Assembly (NCBI GenBank): GCA_001899765.1
Contig: MKWM01000034.1
Coordinates: 62,001 to 126,000, forward strand
From: Thiobacillus sp. 63-78
GTDB taxonomy: Bacteria; Pseudomonadota; Gammaproteobacteria; Burkholderiales; Thiobacillaceae
DNA: 64,000 nucleotides
Direction of reading: 5' to 3'
The notes beneath the pieces are model-generated. The model was given only the letters and a program-made list of their open reading frames with translations, was not told where the DNA came from and did not search any database. Shown in pieces: positions 30,446 to 40,890 of the stretch. How positions within the stretch are numbered: the first letter of the stretch is position 1; each line of letters opens with the position of its first letter. The position numbers and the translations under genes were made by a program.

Positions 30446-31537
30446 ATGTCAGACCCGAGCACCCACGAATCCAGCGAAGTCCGCGAAATCCGCATCAATC
30501 CGGTCATCCCGAGCGAATCGGTGCTGGTCGCCACCGCGCGCAGCATGCGCCCGAAAAAAGCCGAGGAACTGGCGCCGCGCGACACCCGCAAACACGTTGA
30601 AACCTGCCCGTTCTGCCGTGGCAACGAGCATAAAACCCCGCCCGTGATCCTGAGCTGGCCACCCGAGGGCGACTGGCAGATCCGCATGGTGGAAAATCTC
30701 TATCCGGTGCTGGGCGACGACCGCGAACAGGCCGGGTTCAACTTCGGCCTGCAGCAGACCATCGACGGCTACGGCCGGCACGAAGTCATCATCGATCATC
30801 ATGAGCATGGCATCGCCGTACAGGAGATGGCCGAATCGCACCTGGCGATCCTGTTCGGCATTTATCAGACGCGCATGCGCCAGTTGTTCGAATCGGACGA
30901 GCGGCTGAAATACGTGCTGGTGTTCAAGAATTTCGGCCCGGCTGCCGGGGCGTCGATCCCGCATACGCACAGCCAGGTGATCGCGATGCCGGTGGTGCCG
31001 GAAAACGTTGACGCCGAAGTGCGGAACAGCGCCGCGCACTACGCCAAGCATCACCACTGCATTTTCTGCGCATTGATCGACGAGGCGCTGACCTTCGAGG
31101 CAACCATCTACGACCGCGCTTCCGGCGCGGTGCGCCGCAAGATCAATGTGGGCCAGTATGTCGTCGAGCGCGGCGAGAAATTCATCGCCATCAAGCCGTT
31201 TGCCAGCCGTTACGAATGGGAGGTGCACATTCTTCCGCTGGCCCACCAGGCCGATTTCCTCGATGTGCGCGGCGAGGATCTGGCCGATCTGGCGCGGGTG
31301 ATGAAGCGCACCATGGCGCGTCTGGATGCCGTCATCGGCGGCGCGCAATACAACTTCTTCCTGCATTCCGTGCCACACGATGCACAACGGGATGCGCACG
31401 CGCCCAGCTATCACTGGCATCTGGAGATCTGTCCGCGCACGTCCATTCCCACCGGGTTCGAACTGGGCTCCGGGCTCTTCGTCAATACGGTCAATCCCGA
31501 GCAGGCAGCCGAACGTCTACGCGCTGTGGAACTGTAA
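30446..31537 (+). CDS. GalT-like HIT-superfamily nucleotidyltransferase
   Basis: 363 residues, strong GGAGG site. Two CxxC zinc sites (TCPFCRGN, CIFCALID), an IPHTHSQV motif and a second YHWHLEICPR motif show the galactose-1-phosphate uridylyltransferase fold of two HIT-like halves. The active motif is HTHSQ rather than the HPHGQ of true GalT, so a uridylyl donor is not assured. An ADP/ATP adenylyltransferase-type role is possible. No Leloir-pathway genes lie nearby. Confidence 0.82.
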   Translation: MSDPSTHESSEVREIRINPVIPSESVLVATARSMRPKKAEELAPRDTRKHVETCPFCRGNEHKTPPVILSWPPEGDWQIRMVENLYPVLGDDREQAGFNFGLQQTIDGYGRHEVIIDHHEHGIAVQEMAESHLAILFGIYQTRMRQLFESDERLKYVLVFKNFGPAAGASIPHTHSQVIAMPVVPENVDAEVRNSAAHYAKHHHCIFCALIDEALTFEATIYDRASGAVRRKINVGQYVVERGEKFIAIKPFASRYEWEVHILPLAHQADFLDVRGEDLADLARVMKRTMARLDAVIGGAQYNFFLHSVPHDAQRDAHAPSYHWHLEICPRTSIPTGFELGSGLFVNTVNPEQAAERLRAVEL

Positions 31538-31763
31538 AAAACAGCGGGATTGGAGCGTTCACGGATCCATGCAGCGATTGGGCGCCGAGTCTCCGCAATC
31601 GGCGTGATAGACGCTAGAATCAGGCTTTCTCATCCCCCACAGGTGCTGCATGGATGTTCCGCTTCCCGGGCCGCGCCTGAACGCCGGCCAGTGAAATTTC
31701 CCCTGAATCGCCCTGCCTCATTCACGACCACCGCGCATCTGGCGGCAGACCGGGGAGGTTTGC

Positions 31764-32918
31764 TTGTTTGATCGACACGCCGGCGGCGAGCGCGCCATCC
31801 TGGCGGCACTCGATTTCGGCGATCCGGATTTTTCCGAAAGCGTGGCCGAGTTGCGCTTGCTGGCTTCGGGCGCCGGTCTCGAGATTCTGGGCATGGTTCA
31901 GGGCAAGCGCAGCCGCCCCGATGCCGCGCTGTTCGTGGGGAGCGGCAAGGCGGATGAAATCGCCGCGCTGGTCGCCGCCGCCGAAGCCGAGATCGTCATT
32001 TTCAATCACGAACTGTCGCCGGCGCAGGAGCGCAACCTGGAGCGTCGCGTGCATTGCCGGGTGGTCGATCGCGTCACGCTGATTCTGGATATTTTTGCCC
32101 GCCGTGCGCAGAGTGCGGAAGGGAAGCTGCAGGTCGAGCTGGCACAGCTGCAACATCTGTCGACCCGGCTGGTGCGCGGCTGGACGCACCTGGAGCGCCA
32201 GCGCGGCGGGGTGGGGATGCGTGGCCCGGGTGAAAAACAGCTGGAAACCGACCGCCGTCTGATCGGGATACGGGTCAAGTCGCTGCGCGACCGGCTCGAC
32301 CGGCTGGGCAAACAGCGGCGCACCCAACGGCGTTCCCGCGCGCGCCAGAAGGTGCAGTCGGTCGCGCTGGTCGGCTATACCAATGCAGGCAAGTCCACGT
32401 TGTTCAATGCGTTGACGCGTGCCGACGTTTACGCGGCCGACCAGTTGTTTGCCACGCTGGATACCACCACGCGCAAAATGTATCTGCCGCGCGTGGGAGA
32501 AGTGGTGCTCTCGGACACGGTCGGTTTCATCACCCGCCTGCCGCATGCCCTGGTGGCGGCTTTTCGGGCCACGCTGGAAGCCACGGCTGAAGCCGATCTG
32601 CTGTTGCACGTGATCGATTCCTCCAGCCCGGGGCGCGAGCGCCAGATGGACTCGGTCGACAAGGTGCTGGCGGAAATCGGAGCGGATGCCGTTCCGCAAC
32701 TCCGGGTCTACAACAAGCTCGATCTGACGGGTGTTGCGCCGGGAGTGGGGCGGGATGAGTATGGTAAACTGCAAAGCGTGTATGTCTCCGCGCAATCCGG
32801 CGCGGGGCTTGATCTTTTGCGCGATGCCCTGTCGGAAATCCTGGTCGCCGGGCGTATTCGGGACGAAGCCGGCATGTCGGACGAAGATCCCTCCCAACCC
32901 ACAGCTCTCTCTGCATGA
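31764..32918 (+). CDS. hflX: Ribosome-associated GTPase HflX
   Basis: 384 residues. The start is TTG at 31764, supported by a strong GGGGAGG at 31752-31758 and the family N-terminus FDRHAGGERAILAALDF. The HflX glycine-rich motif RGGVGMRGPGEKQLETDRR, the P-loop GYTNAGKST and DTVGF follow. HflX splits stalled or stress-damaged ribosomes. It begins hflX-hflK-hflC-hisZ-purA. hfq, which precedes hflX in many proteobacteria, is not found in the 2 kb upstream. Confidence 0.95.
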   Translation: MFDRHAGGERAILAALDFGDPDFSESVAELRLLASGAGLEILGMVQGKRSRPDAALFVGSGKADEIAALVAAAEAEIVIFNHELSPAQERNLERRVHCRVVDRVTLILDIFARRAQSAEGKLQVELAQLQHLSTRLVRGWTHLERQRGGVGMRGPGEKQLETDRRLIGIRVKSLRDRLDRLGKQRRTQRRSRARQKVQSVALVGYTNAGKSTLFNALTRADVYAADQLFATLDTTTRKMYLPRVGEVVLSDTVGFITRLPHALVAAFRATLEATAEADLLLHVIDSSSPGRERQMDSVDKVLAEIGADAVPQLRVYNKLDLTGVAPGVGRDEYGKLQSVYVSAQSGAGLDLLRDALSEILVAGRIRDEAGMSDEDPSQPTALSA

Positions 32919-32927
32919 TTTAATAAT

Positions 32928-34124
32928 ATGGCCTGGAACGACCCGCAATGGGGAAACAACGGTAACCGCAACAAAAACAGCGGCCCCCCCGATCTGGACG
33001 AGCTTTGGCGGCGACTGAATCAGCGCCTCGGTGGCCTGTTCGGCAACCGCAATACCGAAGGCGGCGGATTCCCTTCCGCAGGGGGCGGTGGCGGCGGCAA
33101 TCTGCTTGCCTTGCTGCTCGGCGCGCTGGCGCTGGTATGGGTGGCGAGCGGGTTCTATATCGTCGACGCCGGTCAGCGCGGCGTGGTGCTGCGCTTTGGA
33201 AAATATATCGAGACGACCGAGCCGGGACCGCGCTGGCATTTGCCATGGCCGATCGAGTCGCGCGAAATCGTCAACATCGACCAGGTCCGTACGATTGAAA
33301 TCGGCTACCGCAACAACGTCAAGAGCAAGGTGCTGCGCGAATCATTGATGCTGACGGACGACGAGAACATCATCGACCTGCAGTTCGCGGTGCAGTACAT
33401 CCTGAAAGATCCCGAGGAATTCCTGTTCGTCAATCGCGCGCCCGAGGATACGGTGCTGCAGGTGGCGGAAACCGCGATGCGCGAAATCGTGGGCAAGAAC
33501 AAGATGGATTTTGTGCTGTACGAAGGACGCGCCGAAATCGCCACGCGTGCGAAAGTCCTGATGCAGCAGATCCTCGATCGCTACAAGACCGGGATCAGCG
33601 TCAGTCAGGTGACCTTGCAGAACATCCAGCCACCCGAGCAGGTGCAGGCTGCGTTCGACGACGCGGTCAAGGCGGGCCAGGATCGCGAGCGCCTGAAAAA
33701 TGAAGCGGAAGCCTATTCCAACGACGTGGTGCCGCGCGCAAGCGGTCTGGCTTCGCGCTTGAAGGAAGAGGCCGCGGGCTACAAGCAGTCGGTGACGGCA
33801 AATGCCGAAGGTGACGCCAGCCGCTTTGCGCAAATTGCGACCGAATATCAGAAAGCCCCGCAGGTCACACGCGAACGTATGTATCTCGACACCATGCAAA
33901 CCGTCATGAACAACACCACCAAAGTGGTCGTTGACCAGAAAGGTGGCAACAGCCTCCTGTATCTGCCGCTCGACAAATTGCAGCAGATCGCCGGCCAGTC
34001 CGGCAATGGCGCGTCGCCGGACACGCTGTTGCAACCCCCGGTTTCTCCGACGGCCGCGCCTGCCCCCGTGGATCTGCGCTCGCGCGATGCCTTGCGCAGT
34101 CGTGATCGGGAGGACCGGCCATGA
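32928..34124 (+). CDS. hflK: FtsH protease regulator HflK
   Basis: 398 residues. An Asn/Gly-rich N-terminal tail (WGNNGNRNKNSGPPDLDELW) precedes one membrane span, then the SPFH/prohibitin domain and a coiled coil ending in a Pro-rich tail. HflK and HflC form a membrane cage that controls FtsH. Its stop overlaps the hflC ATG by four bases. Confidence 0.95.
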   Translation: MAWNDPQWGNNGNRNKNSGPPDLDELWRRLNQRLGGLFGNRNTEGGGFPSAGGGGGGNLLALLLGALALVWVASGFYIVDAGQRGVVLRFGKYIETTEPGPRWHLPWPIESREIVNIDQVRTIEIGYRNNVKSKVLRESLMLTDDENIIDLQFAVQYILKDPEEFLFVNRAPEDTVLQVAETAMREIVGKNKMDFVLYEGRAEIATRAKVLMQQILDRYKTGISVSQVTLQNIQPPEQVQAAFDDAVKAGQDRERLKNEAEAYSNDVVPRASGLASRLKEEAAGYKQSVTANAEGDASRFAQIATEYQKAPQVTRERMYLDTMQTVMNNTTKVVVDQKGGNSLLYLPLDKLQQIAGQSGNGASPDTLLQPPVSPTAAPAPVDLRSRDALRSRDREDRP

Positions 34125-35002
34125 AGAAGTATGCCGCCCCCCTGCTGATCGGGTTGATCGTGTTGCTGATCGTGTTGAGCGGCAGTACGTTTACCGTCGA
34201 CCAGCGCCAGAATGCGCTCGTGTTCCAGCTGGGTGAAGTGGTCTCGGTAAAAAAGAAGCCGGGTTTGTATTTCAAGCTGCCGCTGGTGCAGAACGTCCGT
34301 TATTTCGATACGCGCATCCTGACGCTGGATGCCGCGGATCCCGAGCGTTTCATTACCTCGGAAAAGAAAAACGTGCTGGTCGATTCCTACATCAAATGGC
34401 GCGTGATCGATGCGCGCCAGTTTTACGTCTCGGTTGGCGGCGATGAAACGCGCGCGCAGATCCGGCTGAGCCAGACGGTCAATGACGGTCTGCGGGCCGA
34501 ATTCGGCAAGCGCACGGTTCACGACGTCATCGCGGGCAAGCGTGATGAAATCATGAGCCTGATTCGCGCCAAGGCCGACCAGGATGCCCGCTCGATCGGC
34601 GTGCAGGTGGTCGACGTGCGCATCAAGCGGGTCGATCTGCCGGAAAGCGTATCGGAGAACGTCTATCGCCGGATGGAGGCCGAGCGCAAGCAGGTGGCCA
34701 ACGAACTGCGCTCGACCGGCGCGGCGGAAGCGGAAAAGATCAAGGCCGACGCCGATCGGCAGAAGCAGGTGATCGTCGCCGAAGCCTACCGGGATGCCCA
34801 GCGCGTCAAGGGTGAGGGCGATGCCAGGGCGTCCGCGATCTATGCCGCGGCCTATGACAGGAATCCGGAATTCTATGCTTTCTACCGCAGCATGCAGGCC
34901 TACCGCGAAAGCTTCAAAAACAAGAGTGATGTGATGGTGCTTGATCCCAGCGCGGACTTCTTCAAGTACATGAAAAATCCGCGTGCCGCCGGGGGTAAAT
35001 GA
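34121..35002 (+). CDS. hflC: FtsH protease regulator HflC
   Basis: 293 residues: a short N-terminus with one membrane span (LLIGLIVLLIVLSGSTFTV), the SPFH domain and a helical segment (RRMEAERKQVANELRSTGAA). Partner of HflK, facing the periplasm. Length is normal. Followed by a 182-base gap with an intrinsic terminator, so hisZ may have a separate promoter. Confidence 0.95.
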   Translation: MKKYAAPLLIGLIVLLIVLSGSTFTVDQRQNALVFQLGEVVSVKKKPGLYFKLPLVQNVRYFDTRILTLDAADPERFITSEKKNVLVDSYIKWRVIDARQFYVSVGGDETRAQIRLSQTVNDGLRAEFGKRTVHDVIAGKRDEIMSLIRAKADQDARSIGVQVVDVRIKRVDLPESVSENVYRRMEAERKQVANELRSTGAAEAEKIKADADRQKQVIVAEAYRDAQRVKGEGDARASAIYAAAYDRNPEFYAFYRSMQAYRESFKNKSDVMVLDPSADFFKYMKNPRAAGGK

Positions 35003-35136
35003 CCGGTGTCGGCGGGCTTGCTGCAATCGGCCTGTTGCGGGTGATCGAAGGCGGTCTGCCATGCGCTGCGCCTGACGTATGGCGGCGGCGCTGCCGTCGG
35101 GTGCGCGCGCCCGGCGGCCCGTTGTGTGTGATCGGA

Positions 35137-35164
35137 GCCACCTCGATGCTGGGTGGCCTTTTTT
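35137..35164 (+). terminator. Intrinsic terminator after hflC
   Basis: GCCACC (35137-35142) and GGTGGC (35152-35157) enclose a nine-base loop and are followed by CTTTTTT. Confidence 0.75.
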
Positions 35165-35184
35165 GTTGAGGCTGCTGAATTGAA

Positions 35185-36150
35185 ATGATTGCCTGGCTAT
35201 TGCCTGAAAACGTCGAGGATGTATTGCCGCCCCGGGCCTGGCGCATGGAAGACATGCGCCGCGCGTTGCTCGATCTGTTTCGTGGCCATGGCTACCAGCT
35301 GGTGATCCCGCCGTTGATGGAGTACGTCGATTCGCTGCTGACCGGTGTGGGCGCGGATCTCGATCTCAAGACCTTCAAGCTGGTCGACCAGTTGTCCGGA
35401 CGCCTGATGGGCGTACGTGCCGATATCACGCCTCAGGTGGCGCGAATCGATGCGCACCTGTTGGCCACCAATGCGGTGAATCGCCTGTGCTATGCCGGCA
35501 GCGTGCTGCATACCCAGTCCGCCGGCTTCCACCGCTCGCGCGAACCGATCCAGATCGGTGCGGAACTGTATGGCGAAGCCGGTACCGAAGCGGATCTCGA
35601 GATCCTGACCCTGATGCTGCAAGGCCTTGCCGTGTGCGGGGTGAAAACGCCGCAGCTCGACATCGGCCATGTCGGCGTCTATCGTGCGCTGGCGCAGGAA
35701 GCCGGGTTCTCCAGCGAGATCGAGCATCAGCTGTTCGGTGCGCTGCAGGCCAAGGACAGCAGCGCCGTGTCGGTTCTGACGGCGGGCATGCAGGCTTCGC
35801 TCCGCGATGCCTTTGCCGCCCTGCCGCAGCTGTATGGCGACCGCAGCATGCTGGCCGAGGCGCGTATGCGACTGCCGCAACTCGCCTCGGTACAGACCGC
35901 GCTGGATACGCTGGAAACGATCGATCGCAGCCTGCGCGACGTTGAAGTCGCCTACGACCTGACAGAGCTGCGCGGCTACGGCTATCACAGCGGCGTCGTG
36001 TTTGCCGCCTACACCGGCGGACGCAGTCATGCCATCGCGCAGGGCGGGCGTTACGACGAGGTGGGGCGGGTATTCGGCCGCGCGCGTCCGGCCACCGGAT
36101 TCAGCATGGATTTGCGCGAGTTGACCATCGCCAGTTCAGATACACAGTAA
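35185..36150 (+). CDS. hisZ: ATP phosphoribosyltransferase regulatory subunit HisZ
   Basis: 321 residues of HisRS-like catalytic fold lacking aminoacylation motifs. MIAWLLPENVEDVLPPRAWR begins it, with MGVRADITPQVARIDAH and AQGGRYDEVGRVFGR further on. HisZ activates the short-form HisG at the first step of histidine synthesis. Most proteobacterial HisZ proteins I know run to about 380-395 residues, so this one lacks roughly 60 C-terminal residues; short HisZ of ~330 residues exist elsewhere. The frame ends cleanly 15 bases before purA. Confidence 0.92.
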   Translation: MIAWLLPENVEDVLPPRAWRMEDMRRALLDLFRGHGYQLVIPPLMEYVDSLLTGVGADLDLKTFKLVDQLSGRLMGVRADITPQVARIDAHLLATNAVNRLCYAGSVLHTQSAGFHRSREPIQIGAELYGEAGTEADLEILTLMLQGLAVCGVKTPQLDIGHVGVYRALAQEAGFSSEIEHQLFGALQAKDSSAVSVLTAGMQASLRDAFAALPQLYGDRSMLAEARMRLPQLASVQTALDTLETIDRSLRDVEVAYDLTELRGYGYHSGVVFAAYTGGRSHAIAQGGRYDEVGRVFGRARPATGFSMDLRELTIASSDTQ

Positions 36151-37464
<1,314 letters not shown>

Positions 37465-37489
37465 TGGCCGCAACAAGCCCCCTCAAAGC

Positions 37490-37520
37490 AAAAAGCCGAC
37501 ACGAGGTCGGCTTTTTGTAC
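37490..37520. terminator. Bidirectional terminator between purA and tRNA-Leu
   Basis: A perfect 11-bp stem, AAAAAGCCGAC (37490-37500) and GTCGGCTTTTT (37506-37516), with a five-base loop. A run on one side and T run on the other let it stop purA on the plus strand and the tRNA on the minus strand. Confidence 0.9.
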
Positions 37521-37543
37521 CAAGCTGATTTCTTGGCTGCGTC

Positions 37544-37630
37544 TGGTGCCCAGAAGAGGACTCGAACCTCCACAGTGTTGCCACCGCTAGGACCTGAACC
37601 TAGTGCGTCTACCAATTCCGCCATCTGGGC
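37544..37630 (-). tRNA. tRNA-Leu (anticodon CAG)
   Basis: On the minus strand the gene begins GCCCAGATGGCGGAATTGGT and ends in CTGGGCACCA. The acceptor stem GCCCAGA pairs with TCTGGGC, the anticodon stem CTAGG/CCTAG encloses TTCAGGT (anticodon CAG, reading CUG), a long variable arm as in all tRNA-Leu is present, the T loop is GTTCGAGTC, and CCA is encoded. It sits between purA and rnr in opposite orientation to both. Confidence 0.97.
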
Positions 37631-37677
37631 AATGAAGGCGCGCATTTTAGAGAGCCCCGAATAAATTGTCAACGAAG

Positions 37678-39960
37678 ATGCCTCATCAAAAATCCCGTGG
37701 TCGCGCAGGCAAACACAAAATTCCGGCGATTCGCCTGGCGGATCCCTTTTACGAGCGGGAAACCGAGCGCTATGAATCGCCGCTGCCCAGCCGCGAATAC
37801 ATCCTGCAACTGCTGACCGAAGCGGGCTGCCCGGTCGACGCCGACGCCTTCGCCGGGCAACTGCACATCACCGAGGCCGAGCGCGACCTGTTCCAGCGCC
37901 GCCTCGGCGCGATGCAGCGCGACGGCCAGCTGATGCTCAACCGCAAGCGCCAGCTGTGCCTGCCGGACAAGCTCGATCTGATCAAGGGCCGCGTCGAGGG
38001 GCATCCCGACGGCTTCGGTTTCGTGGTGCCGGAAGAGGGCGGCGACGACCTCTATCTGTCGCCCAAGGAAATGCACCGCGTGCTGCACGGCGACAAGGTG
38101 CTCGTGCGGGTGGCCGGCTTCGACCGGCGCGGTCGGCGCGAAGCCAGGATCGTCGAGGTGCTGGAGCACGTCAACCGGTTCGTCGTCGGCCGCTACTACC
38201 TCGAAGGAGGCGTCGGCTTCCTGATTGCCGAAAACCGCCGCATCAACCAGGATATCCTGGTCCCGCCAGAAAACGCAGGCAACGCACAATCCGGCCAGGT
38301 GGTCATGGTGGAAATCCTCACCCAGCCCGGTGCGCACAACGAGGCGGTGGGCCGTGTCAGTGAAGTCCTGGGCAGTTTCACCGCGCCCGGCATGGAAATC
38401 GAGATCGCGCTGAGGAAGCACGACCTGCCTTATGTGTTCCCGCCCGAGGCGGAAGAACAGGCGAAGAAACTGCCGGCCAAGGTGCTGAAAAAGGATTTGA
38501 CGGGGCGCGAGGACATCCGCCATCTGCCGCTGGTCACCATCGACGGCGAAACCGCACGCGACTTCGACGACGCCGTGTACTGTGAATCGCTCGGTCGCAG
38601 CGGCTTCCGCCTGGTGGTGGCGATCGCCGACGTCAGCCATTATGTGAAACCGCGCGATGCGCTCGACAGCGAAGGCTTCAACCGCGGCAACTCGGTGTAC
38701 TTTCCGCGCCGCGTCATCCCGATGCTGCCGGAGGCGTTGTCCAACGGCCTGTGTTCGCTCAATCCGGAAGTCGACCGCCTGTCGATGGTGTGCGACATGC
38801 GCATCACCAGCACGGGCAGCATCAAGGAATACCGCTTCTACCCGGCGGTGATCCATTCGCACGCGCGCCTCACCTACAACCAGGTGTGGGACTGGCTCTC
38901 CGGCGCCGCCAGGCCGGAAAAGGCCGAGCCTGAAAAAAAGCGGGCCGCGCTGATGCCGCATCTGGAGGCCTTGGACAAATTGTTCCGCGTGCTGCTGAAG
39001 GCGCGCGCCAAACGCGGCGCCATCGACTTCGGCTCGACCGAGACGCAGATTGTTTTTGACGACCAGGGCAAGATCAAGGAGATCGTGCCGGTAATCCGCA
39101 ACGACGCCCATCGCATCATCGAGGAATGCATGCTGGCGGCCAACGTCTGCGCCTCGAATTTCCTGCAGGAGAACAAGCAGCCCGCGCTGTTCCGCGTCCA
39201 CGAAGGTCCGACCGCGGAAAAGCTCGCGGCGCTGCGCGGCTTCCTCGCCGAGTTCGGCCTCGACCTCGGCGGCGGCGACAAGCCGCACGCCAAGGATTAC
39301 GCCGCGCTACTGGAGAAGATCCAGGACCGCCCCGACCACGGCCTGTTGCAGACCGTGATGCTGCGCTCGTTGAAGCAGGCAATCTACAGCCCCGACAACA
39401 AGGGGCATTTCGGCCTGGCTTACGAAGCCTACACCCACTTCACCTCGCCGATCCGCCGCTATCCCGACCTGCTGGTGCATCGCGGCATCAAGGCGGTGCT
39501 TGCCGGCGAGAAGCTGCCCGCCAAGGGGCTGGCGGAGATCGGCCTGCACTGTTCCATGACGGAACGCCGCGCCGACGATGCCACCCGCGACGTCGACGCC
39601 TGGCTGAAAACCTATTTCATGCGCGACCGCATCGGCGACGAGTACAACGGCACCGTGAGCGCGGTGACCAGCTTCGGCATGTTCGTCGCGATCGACGAGA
39701 TCTTCATCGAGGGCCTGGTCCACGTGTCCGAACTCGGCCAGGATTACTTCCACTACGACCAGGCCAAGCACATGATGCTCGGCGAACGGACCGGAAAAAA
39801 ATATCGCCTGGGCGACCGCGTGCGCATCAAGGTGATGCGCGCCGACATCGAGACCAGCAAGATCGATTTCAGCCTGGTTGAAGCGGTCGAGACAGCGGCC
39901 GACAGCGGGGCACCGAACAGGAAGAGCGCCAAAAGCAAGGCGGGCGGCAGGCAGAAATGA
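37678..39960 (+). CDS. rnr: Ribonuclease R
   Basis: 760 residues from the ATG at 37678 (a TTG four codons earlier is possible). Basic N-terminus, winged-helix and cold-shock domains (GRVEGHPDGFGFVVPE), the RNB catalytic core with GETARDFDDAVYCE, and a C-terminal S1 domain (NGTVSAVTSFGMFV) followed by a Lys-rich tail. RNase R is a processive 3'-5' exonuclease that degrades structured RNA. Its stop overlaps rlmB (ATGA), the rnr-rlmB pair seen in many proteobacteria. Confidence 0.96.
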   Translation: MPHQKSRGRAGKHKIPAIRLADPFYERETERYESPLPSREYILQLLTEAGCPVDADAFAGQLHITEAERDLFQRRLGAMQRDGQLMLNRKRQLCLPDKLDLIKGRVEGHPDGFGFVVPEEGGDDLYLSPKEMHRVLHGDKVLVRVAGFDRRGRREARIVEVLEHVNRFVVGRYYLEGGVGFLIAENRRINQDILVPPENAGNAQSGQVVMVEILTQPGAHNEAVGRVSEVLGSFTAPGMEIEIALRKHDLPYVFPPEAEEQAKKLPAKVLKKDLTGREDIRHLPLVTIDGETARDFDDAVYCESLGRSGFRLVVAIADVSHYVKPRDALDSEGFNRGNSVYFPRRVIPMLPEALSNGLCSLNPEVDRLSMVCDMRITSTGSIKEYRFYPAVIHSHARLTYNQVWDWLSGAARPEKAEPEKKRAALMPHLEALDKLFRVLLKARAKRGAIDFGSTETQIVFDDQGKIKEIVPVIRNDAHRIIEECMLAANVCASNFLQENKQPALFRVHEGPTAEKLAALRGFLAEFGLDLGGGDKPHAKDYAALLEKIQDRPDHGLLQTVMLRSLKQAIYSPDNKGHFGLAYEAYTHFTSPIRRYPDLLVHRGIKAVLAGEKLPAKGLAEIGLHCSMTERRADDATRDVDAWLKTYFMRDRIGDEYNGTVSAVTSFGMFVAIDEIFIEGLVHVSELGQDYFHYDQAKHMMLGERTGKKYRLGDRVRIKVMRADIETSKIDFSLVEAVETAADSGAPNRKSAKSKAGGRQK

Positions 39961-40721
39961 GCGATAAACCCGCCGACCGGCACGCCGCGGAAAAACTCAT
40001 CTACGGCTTTCATCCCGTGCTGGCGCGCCTGCGCCAGGACCCCGCGGGCATCTTCGAAATCTACCTCGACCTGACCCGCCGCGACGCGCGCGCGCGTGAC
40101 CTGGTGCATCAGGCGAAGGACAACGGGGTCAAACTGGCGCAGGTCGAAGCCGACCGCCTGACGCGACTGGTCGGCAAGACCGCCAAACACCAGGGCGTGG
40201 TTGCCCGCGTCAAGCCGGTCGCGCTCACGCATTCGCTCGACGAAGTACTGGAAAACATCCAGGGCCCGCCGCTCCTGGTCATCCTCGACGGCGTCACCGA
40301 CCCGCACAATCTCGGCGCGATCCTGCGCTCGGCCGATGCCTTCGGCGTGCACGCCGTGATCGCGCCGAAGGACAATGCCGTCGGCCTCAACGCCACCGTG
40401 GAAAAAGTCGCCTCCGGCGCCGCCGAGACCGTGCCCTACCTCATGGTCACCAACCTCGCGCGCACCATCGAGGATCTCAAGGAACACAACATCTGGGTCA
40501 TCGCCGCCGACATGGACGGCGCGCAGCCGCTGTCCGGCATCGACTGCAAAACCGGCATCGCCTGGGTGCTCGGCGCCGAAGGTACGGGCATCCGGCGGCT
40601 GGTCAAGCAGCGTTGCGACCAGGTCGCGCGCATCCCCATCGGCGGCACGGTGGAAAGCCTCAACGTGTCGGTGTCGGCGGCGCTGTGCCTGTACGAGACG
40701 GCGCGGCAGCGCGGCGTTTGA
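39957..40721 (+). CDS. rlmB: 23S rRNA (guanosine2251-2'-O)-methyltransferase RlmB
   Basis: 254 residues. N-terminal RNA-binding substrate domain (EKLIYGFHPVLARLRQ) and a C-terminal SPOUT domain with VILDGVTDPHNLGAILRSAD, LGAEGTGIR and the knot segment GGTVESLNVSVSAALCLYE. It methylates G2251 in the P loop of 23S rRNA. Overlaps rnr by four bases. A short tandem repeat lies just downstream. Confidence 0.95.
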   Translation: MSDKPADRHAAEKLIYGFHPVLARLRQDPAGIFEIYLDLTRRDARARDLVHQAKDNGVKLAQVEADRLTRLVGKTAKHQGVVARVKPVALTHSLDEVLENIQGPPLLVILDGVTDPHNLGAILRSADAFGVHAVIAPKDNAVGLNATVEKVASGAAETVPYLMVTNLARTIEDLKEHNIWVIAADMDGAQPLSGIDCKTGIAWVLGAEGTGIRRLVKQRCDQVARIPIGGTVESLNVSVSAALCLYETARQRGV

Positions 40722-40767
40722 GTCAACGTACCTGTCCGGCTACTTCCTTCGGTTACATTCTTTGTGA

Positions 40768-40824
40768 GGCAATTCGGGCAATTCGGGCAATTCGGGGCAA
40801 TTCGGGGCAATTCGGGGCAATTCG
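40768..40824. repeat. Six-copy CAATTCG tandem repeat after rlmB
   Basis: Six copies of CAATTCG in a row, the first three separated by GG (9-bp period), the next three by GGG (10-bp period), spanning 57 bases. AT-richer than its surroundings and non-coding in any supported frame. Confidence 0.95.
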
Positions 40825-40890
40825 CCCTTTCCCCACGAACAAAAAATGGTCTATGTTGAATAGGTTGTTTGATTTCACTCAAGGAGAAAG

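Noticed and set aside
30446..31537. True galactose-1-phosphate uridylyltransferase of a Leloir operon
   Set aside because: The active motif is HTHSQ, not HPHGQ, and no galK, galE or galM gene is near.
31592..31620. Sigma-70 promoter ahead of hflX (TAGAAT at 31615)
   Set aside because: A -10-like box is present but no acceptable -35 at 16-18 bases.
40768..40824. Short repeats as a CRISPR array
   Set aside because: Units are 9-10 bp without unique spacers and no cas genes are near.
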